A program made the position numbers and the translations under genes. A stretch of 5,220 bases of DNA, from assembly GCA_023435925.1 (NCBI GenBank), contig JAEZLF010000041.1, forward strand, positions 1 through 5,220. The letters run 5' to 3'. Within the stretch, counting starts at the first letter, position 1. Each line of letters opens with the position of its first letter. The stretch comes from Bacillota bacterium (GTDB lineage Bacteria > Bacillota > Clostridia > Acetivibrionales > DTU013). This document shows positions 1 to 5,220 of this stretch, one piece after another. A model generated the notes under the pieces. That model did not search any database. It was not told the DNA's origin and saw only the letters and a program-made list of their open reading frames with translations.

Positions 1-125
1 AAGATTTCATTAAGCATGGAATTGTCCTCGGGATTCTTTTCCATACCTAGCAGGCACTGATTTAAACTTTGCAAGTGCTCCCTTGTCTCTTCAATAAAGA
101 TTTCCAGGTACTGACTCATGTCCAT
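1..125 (-). CDS. cheA: Chemotaxis histidine kinase CheA, N-terminal fragment (cut by window edge)
   Basis: CheA is the cytoplasmic histidine kinase of the chemoreceptor array and passes phosphate to CheY and CheB. Only the first 41 codons are here: the opening helix of the HPt (P1) domain, starting MDMSQYLEIFIEETREHL and including the stretch MEKNPEDN. From memory this closely matches the starts of Bacillus and Thermotoga CheA. The phosphorylated His, expected near residue 48-50, lies just beyond the window. Two in-frame ATGs are possible, at 125 and 119. I chose 125 because it gives the Bacillus-like start MDM and sits 7 bases after a strong GGGGGTGG ribosome binding site; it also overlaps the cheB stop as TAATG, the classic arrangement for translational coupling. 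The gene call is secure despite the short length; the choice of start is likely but not certain. Confidence 0.93.
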   Translation of the reverse strand, partial: MDMSQYLEIFIEETREHLQSLNQCLLGMEKNPEDNSMLNEI

Positions 126-1195
126 TACTGATCCACCCCCAAATATTTGACTATAACCCCTGCAATTTCCTTTAACGGTACTATTGCATCCACAACCCCT
201 GTATTCACTGCCGATTTCGGCATACCATATACCACACAGGATTTCTCATCCTGTGCAATAATAATACCATTATTACTATTTTTTATATTCACAATGCCTT
301 CACTGCCATCTGACCCCATTCCAGTCATAATGACACCGATGACATCCGGGAACCTGGTATCTGCAACAGAATTCATCATCACGTTAACAGCCGGTCTATG
401 TCCGCCAACCGGATTTTCCTTTGTCAATTTTATTCTCAGGCTATCTTTCGATGCCGCCAGAACCTTCATATGAAAATCGCCAGGTGCTATGTATGCAAAC
501 CCCGGCTGAATAACCTCATCATCCTCTGCTTCCTTCACGTAGAGGCTGCAGAGAGTATTCAACCTTTCAGCAAGGGATTTTGTAAAGCCCGGCGGCATAT
601 GTTGAACAACCACTACCGCTGCCGGAACGTTTTTCGGGATATAGGGTAATACCTCCTGCAAAGCCTTAGGTCCACCGGTTGAGGTGCCTATGGCAATAAG
701 TGTCTTCAAATCCGTATTTCTAAGACATCCCTTATCCCTGCGGACAACAGGCTTTACTATAGTTGCTTTTTGGGGCCTGCTGCTTCGCTTTCTAACATCT
801 TTTGCAATTCTGACCTTTTCAATAATTTCGTTCTTCTTATCTTCTCCTGAAATATCAAACAAGCCAGAGGGTTTTGTAATAAAATCAATTGCACCTGCTT
901 CCAGTGCTTCTATTGTTGCTTTCTCCCCACTGCGTGTAACACTGCTGAGCATGATGACAGGTGCAGTGGTAATTTTCTGTAGTTCACGCAAACAAACAAG
1001 TCCGTCCATCGTTGGCATTTCCACGTCCAATGTTATAACATCAGGCTCAAGGTCCTTAACCTTTTCCAGAGCCTCTACCCCGTTTTTAGCCGTACCGATA
1101 ACCTTGATATCACTGGAGCTTTCCAATATATCTGCCAAAACTTTCCTCATGAAAGCTGAATCATCTACGACAAGCACATTGATATCCTTATCCAT
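125..1195 (-). CDS. cheB: Chemotaxis response regulator / protein-glutamate methylesterase CheB
   Basis: CheB removes methyl groups from glutamates of methyl-accepting chemotaxis proteins, and deamidates glutamines, to reset receptor sensitivity; it is activated by phosphate from CheA. The 356-residue protein is full length for the family. Residues 5-125 are a receiver domain with acidic pair D11/D12, phospho-acceptor D57 (TLDVEMPTMDG), S84/S85 and K108 (ITKPSG). A linker of about 35 residues, rich in Lys and Arg, follows. The methylesterase domain (about 164-354) shows the full catalytic triad: S172 in GTSTGGP, H199 in VVQHMPPGF and D296 in TGMGSDG. An in-frame stop just before the ATG at 1195 excludes a longer protein. 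The ribosome site is poor: AAGGA lies 14 bases upstream. A GTG at 1177 is better placed after AAGGAT but would trim the first beta strand, so I keep the ATG. The stop overlaps the cheA start. Confidence 0.97.
   Translation of the reverse strand: MDKDINVLVVDDSAFMRKVLADILESSSDIKVIGTAKNGVEALEKVKDLEPDVITLDVEMPTMDGLVCLRELQKITTAPVIMLSSVTRSGEKATIEALEAGAIDFITKPSGLFDISGEDKKNEIIEKVRIAKDVRKRSSRPQKATIVKPVVRRDKGCLRNTDLKTLIAIGTSTGGPKALQEVLPYIPKNVPAAVVVVQHMPPGFTKSLAERLNTLCSLYVKEAEDDEVIQPGFAYIAPGDFHMKVLAASKDSLRIKLTKENPVGGHRPAVNVMMNSVADTRFPDVIGVIMTGMGSDGSEGIVNIKNSNNGIIIAQDEKSCVVYGMPKSAVNTGVVDAIVPLKEIAGVIVKYLGVDQ
133..140 (-). promoter_or_regulatory. Ribosome binding site for cheA, inside the end of cheB
   Basis: The minus strand reads GGGGGTGG here, 7 bases before the ATG at 125 and 13 bases before the ATG at 119. 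The spacing favours the upstream ATG. The site lies within the last codons of cheB, so ribosomes finishing cheB would pass over it. Confidence 0.6.
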
Positions 1196-1225
1196 TTTTC
1201 TTTATCAATTCCTTCTTCACATTTT

Positions 1226-1234
1226 CGTTGTTCA
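1226..1234. repeat. 9-bp direct repeat, copy 1 (CGTTGTTCA)
   Basis: The plus strand reads CGTTGTTCA here and again at 1412-1420, bracketing 177 bases that contain all the palindrome cores except the arm of the outermost one. The pair could be a target-site duplication from an insertion. A chance match of this length in a spacer of this size is not negligible. Confidence 0.35.
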
Positions 1235-1277
1235 GTAATTATTTATCTTACTACCACATCTAAATGCAACACAAACA

Positions 1278-1421
1278 TGAATCATTGATTCAATTTCTAA
1301 TGGGAGCAAGCCCCCATACCCCCTCGTTGCGGGCAAAATGAATTTGCCCTACGCTACACGACCTGCGCCACGTCCAAACGTGGCGTTTGAACAACCTCAG
1401 CTGGACTGTGACGTTGTTCAA
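1278..1421. repeat. Cluster of palindromes, probable small non-coding repeat element
   Basis: Five inverted repeats sit within 144 bases. They are TGAATCA/TGATTCA around one base (1278-1292); ATGGGAG/CCCCCAT around CAAG (1300-1317, pairing fully in minus-strand RNA if one G-U pair is allowed); GGGCAAA/TTTGCCC around ATGAA (1331-1349); CGCCACG/CGTGGCG around TCCAAA (1366-1385); and TTGAACAAC/GTTGTTCAA around 17 bases (1387-1395 and 1413-1421). The 1300-1385 part is clearly GC-richer than its surroundings. Strings of perfect stems between two operon genes are typical of REP- or MITE-like dispersed repeats, and the GTAGGGC...GCCC core resembles intergenic repeats I have seen in other genomes. 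With only one copy in the window, repeat status is inference. It could instead be a structured RNA that shapes mRNA stability between flhG and cheB. Confidence 0.55.
1412..1420. repeat. 9-bp direct repeat, copy 2 (CGTTGTTCA)
   Basis: This is the second copy of the direct repeat at 1226-1234. It also forms most of the right arm of the 9-bp inverted repeat 1387-1395/1413-1421, so its recurrence may reflect that stem rather than an insertion. Confidence 0.35.
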
Positions 1422-1428
1422 CCATTCA

Positions 1429-2340
1429 CTAAGCCTTCATGAAACCCACAAGCTTATTCAAAAATCCCCTGAATCCAAGATTTCGCAATGCGCCCATCTC
1501 ACTTCTTTCCTTAATAAGCTCAGCAGATATGTCGGTTATATTCCTGGCGGCCTGACTCTTAGGATATCCAATCAAAAAAGGCTGCTGTTTCATTACTGAT
1601 CGAACAACCGAATCATCTCGCAGTATATAGCCGGCAGGCTCCAGGTTTATGCCAAGAAACTTATCCGCTACCAGTGTCAGCTTTTTCAAAACATCGTCCG
1701 CTTCACCGGGATTCGCTGCTTTATTCACAATAATCTTGATTTTCCTCGTCTTATCCCTGTTCGAAACCATCTTAATCAGTGCATAAGCATCTGTTATGGA
1801 TGTAGGTTCCGGTGTTGCAACAAGCAGAACCTCATCGGACGCCATAATAAAGCTCATGATATTTTCAGAAAGACCGGCGCCGGTATCAATCAATATGATA
1901 TCCGCCAGCTTGTCCAAAAGCGCCATATTTTCCACAAATTTCGAAACCTGTTCCTGTTTTAGTTTCACTAGATCTTCTACACCGGATCCACCGGAAATAA
2001 ACTTTATATTATTCGGTCCATCCGTTAGAATTTCCAAAATGCTTTTTCTTTCCCTTATGACATCAACCAGTGTATATTGAGGAATAATTCCAAAAAGCAC
2101 ATCAATATTTGCAAGTCCAAAATCGGCATCCAGTATAACAACCCGAAGGCCCTGACCGCTCAGTGCAATAGCAAGATTAATTGTAATATTTGTCTTGCCT
2201 ACACCACCCTTGCCGCTGGTTACTGTTATAACCCTCGCAGATCTTTTTACCGGTATAACCGGTGCAACGATCTGGTAACCCGATTGTCTCAGCTTTAGAT
2301 TGTCAATAACCTGCCTAAGCTTATCTGCCTGGTCATTCAT
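1429..2340 (-). CDS. flhG: MinD/ParA-like ATPase FlhG (YlxH), flagellar number regulator
   Basis: FlhG is a MinD-type ATPase that dimerises on ATP, binds the membrane and controls flagellar number and position with FlhF. The 303-residue protein is of usual length. Residues 3-9 read DQADKLR, an exact match to the DQAxxLR motif that stimulates FlhF GTPase. The deviant Walker A is GKGGVGKT (43-50, signature K44 and K49). Switch I is DADFGLANID (71-80) and switch II/Walker B is LIDTGAG (150-156, D152). The last ~20 residues (MGALRNLGFRGFLNKLVGF) form an amphipathic, basic-hydrophobic helix of the MinD membrane-targeting kind. The ATG directly follows the flhF stop (TAG-ATG), with an AGGGAG ribosome site 10 bases upstream inside flhF, which suggests coupled translation. 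Plain MinD or ParA is unlikely given the N-terminal motif and the neighbours. Confidence 0.96.
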   Translation of the reverse strand: MNDQADKLRQVIDNLKLRQSGYQIVAPVIPVKRSARVITVTSGKGGVGKTNITINLAIALSGQGLRVVILDADFGLANIDVLFGIIPQYTLVDVIRERKSILEILTDGPNNIKFISGGSGVEDLVKLKQEQVSKFVENMALLDKLADIILIDTGAGLSENIMSFIMASDEVLLVATPEPTSITDAYALIKMVSNRDKTRKIKIIVNKAANPGEADDVLKKLTLVADKFLGINLEPAGYILRDDSVVRSVMKQQPFLIGYPKSQAARNITDISAELIKERSEMGALRNLGFRGFLNKLVGFMKA

Positions 2341-3519
2341 CTAGACTATGCTCCCTATCAGATTTCTGGTTATTTTTTCAATATTAGCTGTTTCTATATC
2401 ATCAGGTACACTCTGCCCGGTCGTAATATATGAAAGACTTTTTCCCGCAAAGTATTTCACATTCAAAATAACCCCCTGCACCGGTGCCTCATCTGCCTTC
2501 GTAAAAATCAGCTTATAGTCTTTTAAAAATCCATAACTGCTCAATATCTCCCTGCAATTTCTGGTGCTTGTCGTTGCACTCAGTACAAGATATACTTCAT
2601 CGGCACCTGAAGCTGAAATCAATGCCTTGAGTTCCTCAAACTGAGCCTTGTTCCTGTGGCTTCTGCCTGCTGTGTCAATTAATACGATATCTTTATCCGA
2701 ATGCTGGTTTACCGCTTCCCTTATATCTGCTGCCGTATACACAACCGATAACGGTATACCCAATATTTCGGCATAAGTCCTCAACTGCTCAACAGCAGCA
2801 ATCCTGTATGTATCTGCAGTAATAAGCCCCACCGATTTTTTATAATTCAGCAGATAATTTGCAGCGATTTTTGCAAGCGTCGTTGTTTTACCCACACCTG
2901 TCGGTCCAACAAAAATAACGACGGATGGCTTGCCGTTAGTACTTGTTCTGATGGTATCCGGTTTGCCCAAAATCCCCGAAATAGTACCCACCAGCTGAGC
3001 TGTCATTTCATTTACACCGAAACCATCCTGAAGTCTCTTTACTGCAGTGTCAACAATCTTTCTGGCAATCTCTGCATCAACTTCATTTTTCACCAAATTG
3101 TCATAAAAAACATCCGCTATATTGGAGGATGTGGCAGACGAATTTTCATTAGCTGGCCGGGAAAACTTTTCGTCAATCTTGAGCCGCATAAATATTTTCT
3201 GGAGCATGTCCTCCATTTTAAATATTTTATTCTCCAGATTCGCTATTTTTTCCTCTTTTTCGCTAGAATAATTTTCTTCAGAAAACTTATTCGTACTTGC
3301 TGCATTTTCTGTTGATTTTGCCGCTTTTCCATCCGATTTTGCTTCACTGTACTCGTCTATGGCTGCCAATACTTCAACCATCGGCTTTTCAAAAAAGCCA
3401 AGCAACCCCTTCTTCTTAACCTTTCGTGTGTTAAGAATAAGTGCTTCATTTCCAAGATCCATTTTGACCTTCAGTATTGCTTCCTGTGTGTCCTTGGCCA
3501 TGTAGCGGCGAATTTTCAT
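2341..3519 (-). CDS. flhF: Flagellar SRP-type GTPase FlhF
   Basis: FlhF is the third SRP-family GTPase, beside Ffh and FtsY, and directs where flagella are built. I start it at the ATG at 3519, giving 392 residues, because MKIRRYMAKDTQEA is the family's N-terminus and GAGGG precedes it by 4 bases. The frame stays open to an ATG at 3597, but those 26 residues do not look like FlhF. Residues 1-55 are the N-terminal B domain start. Residues 60-90 are low-complexity, rich in Ser, Lys and Glu, and 84-117 are probably coiled coil. The N domain (about 133-190) and G domain (about 198-392) follow. G-domain motifs are G1 GPTGVGKTT (205-213), DTYRIAAVEQL (236-246), G3 DTAGRS (282-287), G4 TKADE (340-344, where TKLDE is usual) and G5 TTGQSVPDDI (366-375). 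All key nucleotide-binding residues are present. It abuts flhG, its regulator. Confidence 0.96.
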   Translation of the reverse strand: MKIRRYMAKDTQEAILKVKMDLGNEALILNTRKVKKKGLLGFFEKPMVEVLAAIDEYSEAKSDGKAAKSTENAASTNKFSEENYSSEKEEKIANLENKIFKMEDMLQKIFMRLKIDEKFSRPANENSSATSSNIADVFYDNLVKNEVDAEIARKIVDTAVKRLQDGFGVNEMTAQLVGTISGILGKPDTIRTSTNGKPSVVIFVGPTGVGKTTTLAKIAANYLLNYKKSVGLITADTYRIAAVEQLRTYAEILGIPLSVVYTAADIREAVNQHSDKDIVLIDTAGRSHRNKAQFEELKALISASGADEVYLVLSATTSTRNCREILSSYGFLKDYKLIFTKADEAPVQGVILNVKYFAGKSLSYITTGQSVPDDIETANIEKITRNLIGSIV

Positions 3520-3523
3520 AGTT

Positions 3524-3528
3524 CCCTC
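3524..3528 (-). promoter_or_regulatory. Ribosome binding site deciding the flhF start
   Basis: The minus strand reads GAGGG followed by AACT and ATG at 3519. The spacing is a little short, but this is the only good Shine-Dalgarno match near the candidate starts. It supports the shorter 392-residue FlhF over the 418-residue reading. Confidence 0.55.
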
Positions 3529-3607
3529 GCATAGTATCTTTGTAACATTAGCTTCCTCATTATCAAATACTAACAAAAAGAGACATAATATCCCCATTTA
3601 CAGAAGT

Positions 3608-3636
3608 ATTATATCATAAACAAACACCTCATACAA
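3608..3636 (-). promoter_or_regulatory. Candidate sigma-A promoter with extended -10, upstream of flhF
   Basis: On the minus strand, TTGTAT (3636-3631) lies exactly 17 bases before a perfect TATAAT (3613-3608). TG sits one base before the -10 (TGATATAAT), making it an extended -10, which can offset the weak -35 (3 of 6). Transcription would begin near 3601-3602, about 80 bases before the flhF ATG. The site lies in the 122-bp flhA-flhF gap, starting within 10 bases of the flhA stop. If active, it would drive flhF, flhG, cheB and cheA apart from the upstream flagellar genes. The alternative flhF ATG at 3597 would then be almost leaderless, a further reason to reject it. Confidence 0.55.
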
Positions 3637-3641
3637 TGAAA

Positions 3642-5220
3642 CTATACACTCACAACTCCTATGGACTGAATCTCTAAATTAGGATCGAGTTCATTATAGG
3701 AAAGTACCACAATTCCCGGTATTGCCTGATCGGCCAGCTTTTTAAAGTATAGTCTGACTACCGGTGATGCCAGCACGATGGGCTGCTGTCCCAGCTGCAC
3801 AAGCTTCTGCACTTGCTTGGAAAGACTGCCGAGAATCGTGTTTGTCGTATTGGGCTCAAGAGTCAGGTATGCACCGGTTTCTGTCTTTTGCAAAGAATCC
3901 ATGATGATCTGCTCCAGCCTGGGATCCAGCGTTATTACACTGGATTTTGCATCGGCGAAAAACTTCTTCGATATGGCTCTTCCCATGGCCTGACGTACAT
4001 ATTCCGTCAGCATATCCGTATCATGAGTCACCTGCGCATAATCTGCCAGCGTCTCCAATATGGTCACCATATCCCTTATAGAAACCCCTTCCTTCAGCAG
4101 GTTTGCAAGCACCTTCTGCACTTCGCCCACAGTCATGAGCTTTGGAATCAGTTCATCCACAATAACGGGATAATTCTGTCGGATGTTGTCAATCAACACC
4201 TGAACTTCCTGTCTGCCTGTCAGCTCATGGGCATACTTCTTGATAATTTCCGTCAGGTGGGTAGCAATGATGGACGGTGAATCAACGACGGTATACCCCA
4301 GCATTTCAGCCTTATCCCTCTGAGCCTCGGTTACCCATATGGCCGGCAGTCCGAAGGCAGGCTCGGTGGTCTTAATTCCATCCATTTCTTCTTCAACAAG
4401 TCCCGGATTCATTGCGAGGTAATTGTCCAGCATCAGCTCTCCGCTGGCTACCTCAACTCCCTTAATCTTAATCTGGTATTGGTTAGGCGCAAGCTGAATA
4501 TTATCCCTGAGCCTTATGATTGGTACAATCATACCCAATTCCAGAGCAAGCTGTCTTCTGATCATCACCACTCTGTCCAGCAAATCCCCGCCTTGGTTCA
4601 CATCAGCCAGCGGAATGATTCCATAGCCAAATTCCAGCTCTATCGGATCAACCTGCAGGAGCGAAACAACATTTTCCGGCTTTCTTATTTCTTCTACTTC
4701 ACTCTCCTCGACTTTGACCTCTTCCTGCTTCATAACAACCTTCTGCTGTTTTGAAATAGTGTAGGCTAAAAACGCAAGAACTAAACCGAGCAAAAGAAAT
4801 GGAATCGTCGGCAGAAACAGTGCAAGGATAAAACACAATATCGAAGCAATCATGAGCACCTTGGGATTGCTGAATACCTGCTTCAAAAAATCCTGACTCA
4901 TATCGGATTCGGATGCCGCCCTTGTGACAATGAAGCTGGTTGCCGTAGAGATCATCAAGGCTGGTATCTGGCTGACCAGGCCATCACCGATGGTGAGAAC
5001 CGCATAGGTTTCCAGAGCCTCCGAAAGAGTTTCTCCTCTGGAAACCATACCCATAACCAATCCGCCTATAATATTAATAACAGTAATGATGATACCTGCA
5101 ATGGCATCATTTTTAACAAATTTACTGGCACCATCCATAGCGCCATAAAAATCAGCTTCCCGCTGTACTTTTTTCCGTCTTTCCTTTGCCTCGGTGTCAT
5201 TAATCAGACCTGCATTCAAG
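3642..5220 (-). CDS. flhA: Flagellar type III export gate protein FlhA, C-terminal part (5' end beyond window)
   Basis: FlhA forms the ring-shaped inner-membrane gate of the flagellar export apparatus; its cytoplasmic domain docks chaperone-substrate complexes and export is powered by proton motive force. The visible 525 residues lack about 150 N-terminal residues of a protein usually near 680-700. The reading enters mid-gene: the first full codon is TTG for Leu in LNAGLI, not a start. Residues 20-42 (EADFYGAMDGASKF) are part of the conserved FHIPEP signature region. Membrane segments lie near 39-59, 72-98, 119-136 and 138-156. A charged Glu/Lys linker (162-182) leads to the cytoplasmic domain (about 185-525), with the family hallmarks GYGIIPL (198-204) and the ending LSYNELDPNLEIQSIGVV. 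No frameshift or missing segment is seen. A virulence-type III homologue is unlikely given the flagellar neighbours. Confidence 0.97.
   Translation of the reverse strand, partial: LNAGLINDTEAKERRKKVQREADFYGAMDGASKFVKNDAIAGIIITVINIIGGLVMGMVSRGETLSEALETYAVLTIGDGLVSQIPALMISTATSFIVTRAASESDMSQDFLKQVFSNPKVLMIASILCFILALFLPTIPFLLLGLVLAFLAYTISKQQKVVMKQEEVKVEESEVEEIRKPENVVSLLQVDPIELEFGYGIIPLADVNQGGDLLDRVVMIRRQLALELGMIVPIIRLRDNIQLAPNQYQIKIKGVEVASGELMLDNYLAMNPGLVEEEMDGIKTTEPAFGLPAIWVTEAQRDKAEMLGYTVVDSPSIIATHLTEIIKKYAHELTGRQEVQVLIDNIRQNYPVIVDELIPKLMTVGEVQKVLANLLKEGVSIRDMVTILETLADYAQVTHDTDMLTEYVRQAMGRAISKKFFADAKSSVITLDPRLEQIIMDSLQKTETGAYLTLEPNTTNTILGSLSKQVQKLVQLGQQPIVLASPVVRLYFKKLADQAIPGIVVLSYNELDPNLEIQSIGVVSV

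Larger units (their letters stand above)
1196..1428. other. flhG-cheB spacer, rich in palindromes, no gene
   Basis: This 233-base gap is much longer than the other junctions nearby (0 bases at flhF/flhG, overlap at cheB/cheA). I see no credible coding sequence on either strand. It holds five inverted repeats, listed under the palindromic element, and a 9-bp direct repeat. Between 1225 and 1275 the minus strand is AT-rich; weak promoter-like hexamers occur there (for example TTGCAT followed at about 16 bases by GATAAA), but they are too poor to call. No hairpin is followed by a T tract on either strand, so I call no intrinsic terminator. Confidence 0.7.

Noticed and set aside
1188..1220. Ten-codon minus-strand reading from a GTG at 1220, running into cheB
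   Set aside because: It is too short, has no upstream ribosome site that I can support, and its stop falls just inside cheB; a leader peptide is possible but not supported.
147..1238. Three open frames on the plus strand across cheB (147-473, 398-649, 684-1238)
   Set aside because: They lie antisense to a full-length cheB with an intact catalytic triad; their translations show no recognisable domain and they overlap one another.
1300..1421. Hairpins as intrinsic terminators for flhG or for antisense transcription
   Set aside because: No stem is followed by a run of T on either strand.
1387..1599. Plus-strand open frame of 70 codons covering the hairpin and the 3' end of flhG
   Set aside because: It is mostly antisense to flhG, begins inside a hairpin, and has no recognisable domain.
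3520..3597. 26-residue N-terminal extension of FlhF as a signal or membrane anchor
   Set aside because: It lacks family conservation, begins almost at the predicted transcription start, and the internal ATG has both the family N-terminus and a ribosome site.
1796..4754. Other plus-strand open frames opposite flhG and flhA (1796-2080, 2077-2298, 3778-3993, 3813-4280, 4479-4754)
   Set aside because: All are antisense shadows of clearly conserved minus-strand genes and have no recognisable features.
1..5220. A hidden novel system such as defence, toxin-antitoxin or mobile cargo
   Set aside because: All long coding frames are accounted for by standard flagellar and chemotaxis genes; only the two spacers hold unexplained sequence.

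Overview
The window is a piece of a flagellar/chemotaxis (fla/che) operon, and every gene is on the minus strand. In transcription order, from high to low coordinates, it holds the C-terminal three quarters of flhA, then flhF, flhG (ylxH), cheB, and the first 41 codons of cheA. This order, the moderate-to-low GC content and the protein sequences point to a flagellated Gram-positive bacterium of the Clostridia. A relative of the cellulolytic Ruminiclostridium/Acetivibrio group is a guess from resemblance, not something the sequence proves.

Layout: 5220-3642 is flhA, the membrane gate of the flagellar type III export apparatus, open at the window edge. A 122-bp gap (3641-3520) holds a good candidate vegetative promoter with an extended -10. 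From 3519 to 2341 is flhF, an SRP-type GTPase. It abuts flhG (2340-1429), a MinD-like ATPase carrying the FlhF-activating motif DQAxxLR. A 233-bp gap (1428-1196) is full of palindromes and looks like a small dispersed or inserted repeat. From 1195 to 125 is cheB, the chemoreceptor methylesterase. Its stop codon overlaps the likely cheA start in the sequence TAATG.

Together, FlhA belongs to the export gate, FlhF and FlhG control the number and placement of flagella, and CheB and CheA belong to receptor adaptation and signalling. The close spacing at flhF/flhG and cheB/cheA suggests co-transcription and coupled translation of partners.

I found no previously undescribed system. The parts least explained by known genes are the palindromic flhG-cheB spacer and the internal promoter before flhF. 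No tRNA, rRNA, CRISPR array, transposase gene or convincing intrinsic terminator is visible.
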